Origin: Adiantum capillus-veneris
Lineage: Eukaryota; Streptophyta; Polypodiopsida; Polypodiales; Pteridaceae
Direction of reading: 5' to 3'
Assembly: GCA_014529385.2 (NCBI GenBank)
Contig: CM043960.1
Coordinates: 123,098,543 to 123,162,542 of the forward strand
Length of the DNA: 64,000 nt
The translations under genes were made by a program, and so were the position numbers. This document shows positions 1 to 9,889 of this stretch, in pieces (position 1 is the first letter of the stretch; the number at the start of each line of letters is the position of its first letter). A model generated the notes under the pieces. It searched no databases, had not been told where the DNA came from, and worked only from the letters and a program-made list of their open reading frames with translations.

Positions 1-750
1 GAATCCTATCTACCTAAGATTTTGCAAGTTGTCATTGATGCTTGCAAGGTGAATCATTTTTTATGATTTTGTAAGAAAGAGACGCTAATGGGCGTCAGGA
101 AAACACTGCTAGTGGTAATAACTCGCAAGAGAATAAGATTGGAAGGAAGTGCCGCCGTGCACAAGGAATCTTCGGATTGGAACCATCCGCCTACGTTGAG
201 CGACGGCCCGAAACAAGAACCTTCTTTAAGGTGATCGCAAACTTTGTTTGTGAAAGAAAGACATCGAGCTTAATGCTCTATGACTTGAGCATTCCCTATG
301 TGGGAGGACACAAGAGGTTTAATACCCTCTAGACTAACAGCGTAGGATTATGCGCAAGGACAGATACCTAGATTAATTTCTAGGAGGATTATTCTTCTCG
401 GATTGAGAAGGTGGAATTGAGTTAACAGACTCTTGAATGAGGAAACGTTCGATCTGTTGGAAAGACGCGAATGACGAGTTCTTACACGGTTTGTAAGTTT
501 AATGAAAGGTGAAGGATATCCTCGAGATCCTAGAGAAAAGACATGAACCGCTAAGGTAAGTATTGAATTATTGAATTTTTGTTTAATTAAATTTTTAAGT
601 TTTCTTTTGAGAAAGGACTAGCTCAACTCACTATTAAGCAAGATTTGGAATCTTTCCGGTTTCTCCCCGGCAGTTCAGTTGGACCTCTACAGTTGAGGAC
701 ACCTGTTTATAAGTGAGAGGGATGTTGCTAAATCGGCTTTATCTTACAGA

Positions 751-896
751 AAAATAATTCTAAATGAATTATTGGATTTATAAGTGAGAGGGTTTTCTCG
801 CTTGGAATACCAAGGAAAAATAATTCTAAACGAATTATTGGAATTTTAATCGCTTGGAACACCAAGGAAAAATAATTCTAAATGAATTATTGGAAT
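751..896. repeat. Spaced direct repeat, three copies around AATAATTCTAAATGAATTAT
   Basis: A core of about 25 bp occurs at 751-776, 815-841 and 869-893. Copies two and three are also preceded by a shared CGCTTGGAA-ACCAAGG segment. The core contains near-palindromic AATAATTC/GAATTATT, so each copy could form a small hairpin. Confidence 0.7.
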
Positions 897-1021
897 TTTA
901 AGTCAGAGGACTTTTCTCACTGGAGACATCCGAGTACAGAGTATTCCTAGTGTGTCATTTAAAGTAATGACGGGAACACTGAGAACGGGAATATCTGTAA
1001 GGCCACCAGGAACGGGTACTT

Positions 1022-1216
1022 CTGATGCGTCACATCAAATGGGTGACAGGGAGCATCGAAAAGAAGTATCCGACCATTCGGGAACGGACATCTTTGATGC
1101 GTCATAGGATGGGTGACAAAGAGCATTGCGAAGGAGATTGTACCGTAAGTTCGGTAGGAAAGGACTAGGTGATGGGTATTCTTGATGCGTCACAAGGTGG
1201 GTGACGGGTGCATCGG
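1022..1216. repeat. Spaced direct repeat, three copies of TGATGCGTCA...GGGTGAC
   Basis: TGATGCGTCA followed about 10 bp later by TGGGTGAC and a GCATCG/GCATTG tail recurs near 1022, 1093 and 1183. Copies are separated by degenerate GGAACGGG-type spacers. Each copy contains partly inverted GATGC/GCATC arms. Confidence 0.7.
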
Positions 1217-2000
1217 AAAGGCTGTGGTTAAATATCGGCTAGCTTGCCGACGTGTGCGTGGACATGACCGACGCAGCAGGTCATTGCACTTTTTGGGGGC
1301 GCAGCAAGTAGTGTAGCACTATGAGGACAAGGCTCCAGGATTCACGCAAGCACACGTACGTAGCATGGTGGTAAGGCGAGAGCACCTGGAGGGTGAGATC
1401 GGGAGTTCGAAGAGTGCGTGTGACGAGCACGTTGACCTCTTAGTCAACTGTTTTCAACCGGTTGCAGTTGACTGGCAACCGGCTCTGGCTGCTTTGCCAC
1501 GAGCGCAAGCTAGCCGATATATATCCAAAACCCATCGGAAAGGGGATATCCATAGTCGGGAGGAAATTCCGAACTGTGTTAGAATTGTGCACAAGGAAAA
1601 TCAAGCACTTGAATGAAGATGGGTTCAGAGGAAACTTTGAAGAAAAACAGATGCTTTCTGAGAAAGCGGGATTGCTTTTCGGGAAAGCAGATGCTTTCCC
1701 GCGAGGAAGTTTATGTTTGCATTGCAATTGTGCGTGTGATTGCATCCAGGGACGCCTGGGAAGTGCTGTGAAAGCATTGTTTTTAACTTACAAGGTTTTA
1801 TTGAGTTTTTGGGCAGGTTCAGACTATTTTTAAAATACGCCAGCCGTCCACTTAATAAGTGGGCAGCCATCTAATAAATAAGGCAACAGATCAGCCAACA
1901 TTTTCTCTCTCTTTTTCAAGCAGAACAAAAAGAAAAATGAAAAAAAAAAAAACGGCCACGATGTCTACGCGGGTAGCTATTCGTGCCCGTGGCTAGGAGC

Positions 2001-2007
2001 TATAAAA
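2001..2007 (+). promoter_or_regulatory. Candidate TATA box (TATAAAA)
   Basis: TATAAAAGCA follows GGCTAGGAGC. With AATAAA at 2892 it would delimit an LTR transcript start and end. No transcript evidence is available. Confidence 0.4.
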
Positions 2008-3071
2008 GCATCACATGCCCTCACTCAGAGGGGAGGACCAATCTTTGCAAGGAGGAGATGCTGCTGCAAATTTCAGCCCCGTAAAGAGGATGTTGCCGGT
2101 GATGCCCATGGCTGCCCCAAGTGTACTAGATGTCGCCAAGACCCAGTGCGCAAGTGCCCTCGCGAAGAAGTGCCTACGAAGTGTGTTTCGATCGCGACAA
2201 GTTGCTGTTTTTCTCTGTTTTCAGCCCATAAACGTCGTAGACAGGGCTGATTTACGAGAAGGAACCCAAGAACACACCTCTTTTGTGTGTAGGATTGGAA
2301 GAGAGGATTTTCTATGGAGAGATCTCTTCCGAGGAATTGCTTTTCGAGAATCGAGTTGCGTTTCGAGCGTCGAGACTTTGAAGGTAACGATTTTCATGTT
2401 CTGATCTATGAGTATTTGATTGCAGGTGTACTTCCTCTTCGTGAGGGAGTAGGAGCAGAGGAAGGCATGAGCCTCTGTAGGAGAAAAGCACTCTGAGGAA
2501 CTAGAGCCAGATCAGCCCAAGGGTTTCGTACCCGAATTTGGGAAGTAGATCCACGGATCGGAGAGAGGTAGTCTCTCAAGTTGTGATCCGGAAGTTGGGA
2601 TTCCCAAGTAAGGACTTCGTGTCCGGGAAAACAGAGTTGTTCTGCGGGAAGAGGACTCTGGAAAGAGAGTTGGAAAAGAGTTGCAGGGATGCCATGTCCT
2701 GAGTCTGGAAGGTGAGATCCAGAGGCGAGAACCTTGATTCTCGAGGAATTGGAATAAGGAACGGAAGTTCCTTGGAATAGGGTTTTCCCCTAGGAGTCGG
2801 AAGTTGAGGCTTTCGAGAACCATCAAGTCTTATTCTAGAACGAACGTGGTAATACGTTCGGTTCAAGTGCTTGTATAGACTTCTCCTCAGTAATAAAGAT
2901 ACTATTACGGGGGGGACCAACCCATCTTCTGGTCCCCAATACTGTGTCGATCTTCTCACTCTCTATCTCTCTCTCTATTTATTTCTCTCTATATCCTCTG
3001 GCTTCAATAATAAGTGATAAATCCTATTTATCCGAATGTATTTTATATTGTTATGCGCTCTCGTTTGTGAC

Positions 3072-3604
3072 ACGCACTTTCCAAACAGCCTAATAGTGGT
3101 TTATAGTGGACACCTTACAATGAATCTTTGAGTTGTAAATACTGCTGTTTTGGGCCAATGATTCGCCCCACCCTTGACTGTATGCTGCTTCTATATCTGG
3201 CTGAACATACAACTGTCCAACTCAAGATGAAGTTTCTCTTGTTATGCAACCAAAGACAAATAACAGACTGCTGGTGGAGGTGTCAAGCAATGATTGTTAA
3301 AACATTCAGTCTAAAATATTAAGAGGCTCTAAGGCAAGCTTATGGTGACTCCTATTTGTGAAGGTCATGTCATCTATCATACAATTTAACATAGACTCTG
3401 GTGTTATATCGTCTACATAATTGCAGTTAGTTATATAGACCTTCGGGAATGATGCTTATCACTTGTGCTGTTTTGATGTCTGAAGATATGCCAGAGAATT
3501 TGCATTTAATTCTTTGGATGTCTTTTACCTATAGGCGTTGCCTCATGAGACTCAAGCTTCCAAATGCTGCACTGTAGGTTGTTGGTTGGGTTTCCCTTGC
3601 CTAG
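3072..3604. other. Unassigned non-coding stretch
   Basis: AT-rich sequence with no recognisable gene, repeat or domain. It ends at an in-frame TAG (3602-3604) just upstream of the polygalacturonase-like exon. Confidence 0.5.
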
Positions 3605-3958
3605 ATTTTACTTCTCTTTGGGGCTGCCACTAGTTCCTTTGCCCGCCTGCACATATCCGAGGTCACAACAAGCTTTCTGAGAATTCGTAGTGACATAACT
3701 AATGATGTATGCATTAGTGAGCTGGACGGAAATGCAAGGCCTCATAGCGTCACCATCACCGAATCCGGTGCAGTTGGTGATGGAGTTACCATTAATACTC
3801 ATGCGTTTACAAATGCCGTCTTTTACCTCAACTCTTTTGAGGATAAGAGGGGTGCCCAGCTCTATGTTCCTGTTGGACGATGGTTGATGGGAATCCTCAA
3901 GCTGATTAGTCATCTTACACTATTTCTGGACAAGGACGCTGTCATGCTAGGCTCTCAA
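3605..3958 (+). pseudogene. Polygalacturonase-like (glycoside hydrolase 28) first-exon relic
   Basis: One frame is open from a TAG at 3602 to a GTATGG splice-donor-like site at 3959, about 118 codons with no ATG. From 3737 the translation reads RPHSVTITESGAVGDGVTIN, continues through an AFTNAVFYLNS block and ends in HLTLFLDKDAVMLGSQ. This is the N-terminal signature of plant polygalacturonase-like GH28 enzymes: the E-x-GAVGDG motif, a W-L-x-G block, then SHLTLFL. Such enzymes are secreted and hydrolyse pectin. A hydrophobic LLLFGAA segment upstream may be a leftover signal peptide. No following exons with the catalytic NTD, DD or GHG motifs were found, so this is a truncated relic. The exon end after GSQ fits intron placement in this family as I recall it. 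Confidence 0.75.
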
Positions 3959-4760
3959 GTATGGTCTCTCTGTCCCATCCCCTACCTTGTTTTCTCATGT
4001 ACGATACTCGCGGCATTTTCCTGGTTTCTCAGGCACTCAATAGCCCTTAGATGAGACAATCACTACACTTTTCCTTATGGCAACCATTGGGGGATGTATA
4101 CGGTTATCAGACTTTGGAATATAGTATGATTTAGATTACCAAGACATTCTATATGTCGGATACCATACTTGAGGTTGACTATGCTGTAAGGTCTGAGTAA
4201 TGTGTCCAACTTGCTGAGGCCAACCTGTGCTCAAAAAAGACTTAAAGAGTCTAAAAGATTCTGTACAATCTGAGTTGAGCTCTTGTTTAGCTAATATGGA
4301 TTGCACCTGATGGGGAACAAAAGAACATGCTTCTTGTATCCTTTAAGTATTATTTGCAGCTTGAAATTGGCCGGCCACTCCCTTGAGAAACTTGTGCTCC
4401 TCTTTGGCTATTGTTGAGTCTAAATTTCAATTTGTCGTAGACAGAAAGCATGGTAAATATGTTTGATTATATCTTACACATTGTACACCAAATAATGTTT
4501 TGAGTATGAAAGTGTGGTAAATTTACCATATGAGTATGAAAAAAACTATGCACAGGCTAATATTGCTAACATTCCTATCCATTGCTGCATGCCCTGTATG
4601 GGGTTTTTATCGAGTTAGAGATGTAGACCATGTTCCAGATGTGTCCCTCTAGTATTTATGGTGTTTTTTTTCAGGCCAATATTTAGTATGAGGAGTTTCT
4701 TGAGGAAATTATGGCTCAAGGAGTCAAAATGTGGGGTTTCAATGCAGAGATTGGTTGGAA
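3959..4760. other. Unassigned non-coding stretch
   Basis: It begins as the putative intron after the polygalacturonase-like exon. A weak PYG-like reading near 4070 might be a decayed second exon, but stops interrupt it. Nothing else was recognised. Confidence 0.4.
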
Positions 4761-4764
4761 TTCT

Positions 4765-4932
4765 ACCCTAGACCATACATTGGCTGGCAAAGGGAGCCAC
4801 CATGAGACCATAAGCAACAACAAAAAGTTGTAATGAAAGCCATGCATGCTCCAATCGAGCCATGGCATCCAACCCTAGACCATACATTGGTTGGCAAAGG
4901 GAGCCACCCTGAGACCATAAGCAATAACGAAA
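4765..4932. repeat. Direct repeat of about 57 bp, two copies
   Basis: ACCCTAGACCATACATTGG followed by a TGGCAAAGGGAGCCACC block and GAGACCATAAGCAA occurs at about 4765-4821 and 4872-4928 with only a few differences. The 50-bp spacer is unique. Confidence 0.8.
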
Positions 4933-5092
4933 AGCCAAGACTATCTTGACCCTTGGGGTTGCCACCAAGGATAAAGCCCTTATGGGCCATAGTGCTAAGG
5001 TTAAGGATAGCAAGACCAGCACCAGCTGGCTTAAGCAGAAAAGACATTCTAGTTTGTTAATAGTCCCTTCATTTAGGAGCCCTTTAGGAGGA

Positions 5093-5214
5093 GGACTTGC
5101 AAAGAGGGAATATTGGCTTTAAACTCGGATATGTGAGTATTAATTATCACAACACTTGGAATATACTTGTAAACAGGGATTATTCGCTTTAAACTCGGAT
5201 TTGTGAGTATTGAC
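5093..5214. repeat. Direct repeat of about 50 bp, two copies
   Basis: ACTTGCAAAGAGGGAATATT followed by GGCTTTAAACTCGGATATGTGAGTATT at about 5095 reappears near 5164 with scattered changes. The period is close to 70 bp. Confidence 0.7.
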
Positions 5215-5231
5215 TATTGATTTTTACCTTT

Positions 5232-5692
5232 AGTTCTTCTAGCTATCCATAAAGCTTTCTTTTCTATGTAGTTACAAATTTTATAGTCTCAAATTTCCAC
5301 ATGGTCATATGGCTTGACAGAGTGTGTTATCTTGAGCTATAGTTTCTTGCCAAGACACTTCTAGCATACCTTGGGTCTGTGTGTCACACATATATAGTGC
5401 CATATATAGTCTCAATTTGTCACATGGTATGGCTTGATCGGGTGTGCCATCTTGAGCTATAGATTTTTACCTTCAGTTCTTTTACCTTTCAAAGTGATGG
5501 GTCACATTAGGTTAATATAGGACACTTCAGTTCTTTTAGCTATCCATAAGCTTTCGTTCTATGTAGCTACAAATTTTATAGTCTCAATTTTCCACATGGT
5601 CATACGGCTTGACCGGGTGTGTTATCTTGAGCTATAGTTTCTTGCCAAGACACGTCTAGCATACCTTGGGTCTATGTATCACACATATGGAA
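5232..5692. repeat. Diverged direct repeats of about 165 bp
   Basis: A block starting AGTTCTTCTAGCTATCCATA and running through TTGCCAAGACACTTCTAGCA lies at about 5233-5395. It recurs at 5527-5690 at roughly 90% identity by eye. A third, shorter copy (5405-5470) repeats the middle part. The copies share no coding frame, so this is local segmental duplication of non-coding DNA. Confidence 0.8.
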
Positions 5693-5782
5693 TGTCTTTA
5701 TTATGCAGCTCATACCACCACTTTGAAGTTAGATTACTTTGACTCTATTGAGAATGTGTTTGATTTTAATGTGTAAGACAAT

Positions 5783-5872
5783 CCTTAAATCCCACATGGG
5801 AGCCCAAGATGAGGTGGACAATTTTTTTGGAAAAAGAAATTATGTGATGAAAATCCCATGTGGGAGCCCAAG
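5783..5872. repeat. Repeated palindromic motif CCCACATGGGAGCCCAAGA
   Basis: AAATCCCACATGGGAGCCCA at about 5787 and AAATCCCATGTGGGAGCCCA at about 5850 are two copies of the same motif. Each contains the 10-bp palindrome CCCAYRTGGG. They flank an AT-rich spacer. Confidence 0.6.
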
Positions 5873-5879
5873 AATAGGG

Positions 5880-6480
5880 TGTATTGATTTTTTTTTATAG
5901 AAAAAGATCTCTGCACGAAGGAGACTCTGGCGAAATTTTTAGGATTTATATTTTATGTGCAAACTCAAAATTAAATATTGATGGTGCTTTTTTAGAAGTT
6001 GCATTTTGCTTAAGCATAGACCTGCATTCATATCACATATAATTGTTTTTGTTCAAAAAGATTAATCTTTTAATGGGTTTTTTTGTAATGTGTTTTGATT
6101 TGATGAGTGAAGGTTTTATGGTTATTTAAGAGTATGCATTATTTTTTATTTAGAGAACAATCCATTTCATGTGTGTGCCTTAAATTCCATGTGGAAAGCC
6201 TACTAAGTAGGTGGCTAGTGTCATATGTTTTGAGATTGAATTTTGTATCAGTTTACAAGGCAAATGCTATTTGTTTTTTGACAAATTACATTGAAACGAT
6301 TGGTTTATTTTAATTTTGTATTCATTATATTTGTTTCTTTTCATGGTTTGTTCTCTTCACATCTATTGCAAATGAAAACACACTACAATGTACACTTCTG
6401 TTCATTTGCAGTTAAACATATATTTTTGCAAAAGAATGCGCTTCTAAAAATTGTTATGTTACTAGTATACATAAAATAGT
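5880..6480. other. AT-rich unassigned stretch
   Basis: Very AT-rich sequence with short chance reading frames only. No domain or repeat was recognised. Confidence 0.5.
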
Positions 6481-6485
6481 GGGTC

Positions 6486-6600
6486 ATTACATTCCGTACT
6501 AAATCTGTATGAGGGGGGTTGGCTCATTGCGACAACGTCCGTATGTAGGGGGGTAGGCTAGCAAGTAAGATACCGTATATAGGAGGGTTTCTCTAATTTT
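6486..6600. repeat. Triplicated CCGTA...GGGG motif cluster
   Basis: Three motifs of the form CCGTAn(4-14)AnGGGGGG occur at about 6494, 6538 and 6573 (for example GTCCGTATGTAGGGGGGTAG). A similar cluster lies at 11398-11515. Arrays like this are typical of the subterminal repeats of DNA transposons. That assignment is inference. Confidence 0.5.
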
Positions 6601-6644
6601 GATGCACGCAGGTGACATCCCCCCATTACTAATAGTGAATCCCC

Positions 6645-6980
6645 CGAGGGCATGATACGAGGGCCAAAAACTGTAGGTTGCGCTTCATAGTTGGGGGGCG
6701 GACCTAGGGGATACAATGAGGAGGAGTTGGCCGCCAAGATAAGTGTCTTCTCTCTCTCCCTCTCTATAACTTATACAGAAGGAGAAGAGCAAGAGAACAA
6801 GGAGGGTGACCAATCGAAGAGAGAGTGCTGTGAGTAGAAGAGGGAGGACATGACCTCAGGGAGCTGATATCGGTGGGGCATGCTACGAGGGCTAAAAACT
6901 GTAGGTTGCGCTTCATAGTTGGGGGGACGGACCTTGGGGATACAATGAGGAGGAGTTGGCCACCAAGAGAAGGCAAGGTA
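6645..6980. repeat. Direct repeat of about 88 bp, two copies, period about 236 bp
   Basis: ACGAGGGCCAAAAACTGTAG through TTGCGCTTCATAGTTGGGGGG to GAGGAGGAGTTGGCCGCCAAGA at about 6657-6740 recurs at 6889-6973 with few changes. The intervening sequence is purine-rich. Confidence 0.8.
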
Positions 6981-7494
6981 GGGATACGAGAAGAACCACC
7001 AGTTTATTTTTGGACATGAGTGCTGGATACACTACAGGGACAGGCATCGAGTGTTCTACTGGCATGGTCGATCGTTTTGGGCATGCAGGACTGATTGAAG
7101 GCGATAGAGCTGACTCATGAGATCTCGGCGTGTGATTGTGCTGCAAGCTCGCTGACCTTATTGGTTGCTTGCCATAAATGAGCAGAGGTTCATATTGGAA
7201 GATGGGCTTTTGGATAAAAGCAGCCTATAATTACTTTTTGGCTTTTGGAAAGTTTATTAGCCTGAAGCTAGAGGATATGATTTATTTTTAAGCGATCTCA
7301 CCAAGGATTCCTGAAGCTACAGAGGGGTGCTGACAAGAGGGGTTGAGAGCTCCAAGGCGAGGGGCAGACTGTTCCTAGGTAGAGGAGGGGCGCCATCTGA
7401 AGGGGATGTTACAAGGATTGAGGGAGAGAGCTTGGCTTAACAAAAGGAGGAGAAGCAGGACCGTTAGGAGCTGGGTAGTCTGAGTGAAGGGGGG
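6981..7494. other. Unassigned flank of the outer LTR element
   Basis: No gene was recognised. The last bases before 7495, TGAAGGGGGG, reappear immediately beyond the distal LTR copy at 28886. Confidence 0.5.
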
Positions 7495-7808
7495 TGTGGA
7501 AATTATCAGAGTTGCTCACACTTATAATTAATCACAATTAATGTTTCAATTAGAATATGTTTAAGAGCATATACACATTGCTCATAGACATAGTTACCAA
7601 TACGTGTAGTCTTCTTGCTTCATTAGTTCTTGGATCAAGTGTTGATCGCGTGTTACAATTGTGGCACTAGTCCTGTTCTTTTATAGATGATGAAGAGGTG
7701 TGCCTCTTCGTGATAGGTTGTGCCTCATGGGATGAGCCACAACGTCTCTTCACTATTAACTAACCTTAGTCTAAGACCTAAATTGGTCTTACCTATTAGA
7801 TTCCTACA
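7495..7808 (-). repeat. Left LTR (3' LTR) of outer element
   Basis: It runs from TGTGGAAATTATCAG to AGATTCCTACA on the plus strand, and so TG...CA on the minus strand. A minus-strand TATA box (TATAAAAG) lies at 7678-7685. The polypurine tract is at 7809-7820. Confidence 0.8.
7678..7685 (-). promoter_or_regulatory. LTR TATA box (TATAAAAG on minus strand)
   Basis: CTTTTATA on the plus strand, conserved in the distal LTR at 28762-28769. This is the expected core promoter for minus-strand transcription. Confidence 0.5.
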
Positions 7809-7945
7809 TTTCCCCTTAAGACAAGTAAGGTCGATCTTATGAGAAATATCTAGAAACTAAAATTATATCTAGAAAAGGTTCTCTGTGTAATATCTATCCT
7901 AGATCATAGGGTATTTGTAGAAGATGTGCTATTACATATATAGTT

Positions 7946-8234
7946 GGGTGAAAGCATGTTAACCTGTCGCGCTTTTTATGCTAGTTAGCATTTTCAAGTT
8001 AGCACATCTTAGAAAAGTTGGGCGACCGGTAAATTTTTTTACAAATAATATCAAAATTTGTCGGAAGTTGTACATTTGGATTCCTTGTTTCAAGAGCTTT
8101 CTACTGATATATCATACGTCATAGATCTTGGAGATGTAGCTCATGTTATTGTACTAGTTAGCATATGTCAAAATTGTGCTAGTTAGCATTGTCCGGGACA
8201 TGAAAAAGCATGACACGTTAACATGCTTTCACCC
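7946..8234. mobile_element. MITE, 289 bp, terminal inverted repeats of about 33 bp
   Basis: The left end GGGTGAAAGCATGTTAAC is the inverse of the right end GTTAACATGCTTTCACCC. Pairing extends inward through TGTC and GCTTTTT with a few mismatches. AGTT flanks both sides (7942-7945 and 8235-8238) as a possible 4-bp target duplication. Internal GCTAGTTAGCA-type repeats are present and there is no coding capacity. The superfamily is undetermined. Confidence 0.7.
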
Positions 8235-8308
8235 AGTTTTCATTTTTACTTTAGGTTTGCTAGATTAACCTAATCTATAATTATCATGAAGTTTTGATAT
8301 TTCAATAA

Positions 8309-8980
8309 TTAAGACTTGTTATTGATAGTAGTGTGCCTTTGTAATCCGCGATTCCCTCTCAAGGGGATACTAGTGACAAGCATACAAATCTTAGATGCTG
8401 GAGTTGATGTCCTGTATGACTTATGTTGAAAATTATGATGATGAGTGAACACAATGGAAGTGTGTGTTGATGACATGGTAGGAGTATGAGATTTAGAGTA
8501 AGGTAGTGCAACGTTAGCATATGGATATGATGCACTTAACTTAGGTGTATACGTTGTGATTTGTGTGTTAACTCTGGTGTGAGTGGCAACAATGAAAGAG
8601 GTGTGAAATGATGCATGATTATGTTCGTTATGTGTTATTATGTGTGTTAAGGAGATTGTAAACACACAAACGTAGTCGGAATGAGGAGACATCATAGATG
8701 TATGGGATACATCACATATGGGTGGTGTGATGGAGTGGATGTGGGGTATATTGAGTGAAGATATTGGGGTGTTATGTGAGATGAGCGCCAGATGTGAACA
8801 CATGGAAGTGTTGTCAGCAGTGATTGCATAATCTTTGGCAACAGCTTCAAAGGGAGGAAGGTCCATGTCGAGGAGGCTCCCTGGTTCGGACGAATCAATA
8901 GTCCCGGCCATGGGAGGAGATTTAGAAAAAGGATTTATTGAATGGATGGGAGTTTGATGGGTTGCTCGCAGGTATTGCAT
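8309..8980 (-). CDS. Unrecognised low-complexity reading frame in outer LTR element
   Basis: A 223-codon open frame rich in His, Ser, Thr and Pro (many H-T and S-H-T runs), with no recognised motif. It lies near the 3' LTR of the outer element on the element's own strand. A remnant structural ORF is possible, but the composition equally fits a chance open frame in biased DNA. A frame of similar composition lies at 27540-28085 at the other end of the element. Confidence 0.25.
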   Translation of the reverse strand: MQYLRATHQTPIHSINPFSKSPPMAGTIDSSEPGSLLDMDLPPFEAVAKDYAITADNTSMCSHLALISHNTPISSLNIPHIHSITPPICDVSHTSMMSPHSDYVCVFTISLTHIITHNEHNHASFHTSFIVATHTRVNTQITTYTPKLSASYPYANVALPYSKSHTPTMSSTHTSIVFTHHHNFQHKSYRTSTPASKICMLVTSIPLRGNRGLQRHTTINNKS

Positions 8981-9204
8981 GGCTGCAAATTATGGCCATC
9001 AACATCTATATGTGCAGTGGAATTATCTTCATAATGAGCATGGGGTGATTTAACAGGTTTGGGCAATATGCTCTCAACACAGAGAAAGATTATAACACCG
9101 TGTATAGAGGCAATAGTAGAGAGGGCATGGACTGTTGCGTTGGCATGGCCGAGTTGCATGGTGGAGCACAAATGGAGGTTTTATTGGTAGGGTTTGCGCA
9201 ACAA

Positions 9205-9420
9205 CACTATGAAAATCTCCAAGTGTTTACCGCGCTGTTTTATCGCGTTTTGTAGAGAGAAGGTGCAAATTCAAGTAGAGAAACAAGAGAGGAGGGCGGG
9301 GGGGAATTTTCTTGAGTTTAAAATATTTTCATGGCAGTTTTCGCTATTATTACCACGTGTATGACTGTTGTTATTACCGCGTAGATTACCACTGTTATAT
9401 CCGACATCCAAATTTAGCAC
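9205..9420. repeat. Candidate CACTA left end with subterminal CGCG/TTACCGCG motifs
   Basis: CACTATGAAAATC begins at 9205. The next 200 bp hold TTACCGCG, TATCGCG, TTATTACCACG and TTATTACCGCG motifs. The same motif family occurs at 23135-23215 and 27335-27455. CACTA elements carry short terminal CACTA repeats and subterminal motif arrays. The 13-bp terminus matches the candidate right end (27547) only over CACTAT, so the pairing is tentative. Confidence 0.4.
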
Positions 9421-9533
9421 CTAAACTTTCAAATTCTGGCTTACCCCCCCTCCCCCCCCTCTCAAATTTTGGTGTTTCCCTCCTCTCAATAAAAATTAAA
9501 GAATATTGTATAAAATTTTCAAGTTTAAAAAAG

Positions 9534-9570
9534 GAGAGAGAGAGAGAGAGAGAGAGGAGGAGAGGAGGAC
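9534..9570. repeat. AG microsatellite
   Basis: An (AG)n run of about 30 bp, grading into GGAGG/GGACGGGGGGG. Confidence 0.9.
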
Positions 9571-9600
9571 GGGGGGGATATAAGATTACACTTGGTTACA

Positions 9601-9889
9601 TGTAACATTTAATGGCCTAAAAACTTGTGTGTAGCGGAAATTAGCATGAACATAGTATGAACATAGTGGGCATTTCATTAGAATAGATTCCTAATGAGAA
9701 TTACAAGAGTGCTTGGGTGGAGAGAGCAACAAAAAACATAACACCTAGTTAAATAGCATGAACAATACTTTCAAAAGAGAGAGAAATTAAGCTATTGACA
9801 ACAGTTGAGGACTGGATTTGCATGGAGCCGGGGGTATTATGGTTTCTCCCATCAAGAGAGACATTGTACAATACAATCCTTTATGTTCC
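9601..9889 (-). repeat. Left LTR (3' LTR) of gypsy element, first part
   Basis: TGTAACATTTAATGGCC to TTATGTTCC matches 17944-18242. The match stops abruptly at 9889, where unrelated plus-strand gypsy RT sequence begins. It resumes at 12244. Confidence 0.85.

Larger units (their letters stand above)
1..3071 (+). other. Non-coding retroelement-like region (possible LTR / untranslated region)
   Basis: No convincing coding frame is present. The stretch carries two families of short spaced repeats (about 750-896 and 1022-1216), a TATA box at 2001, a possible polyadenylation signal AATAAA at 2892-2897 and CT-rich DNA at 2955-2990. This order (repeats, TATA, about 900 bp, poly(A) signal) is that of a long plant LTR or retroelement leader read on the plus strand. 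A TGTGACA at 3065-3071 could be the LTR end. No partner LTR, primer site or polypurine tract was found, so the call is an inference. Confidence 0.35.

Noticed and set aside
3960-4130. Second polygalacturonase exon
   Set aside because: Only a short PYG-like match exists, with stops and no proper splice phase to the first exon.
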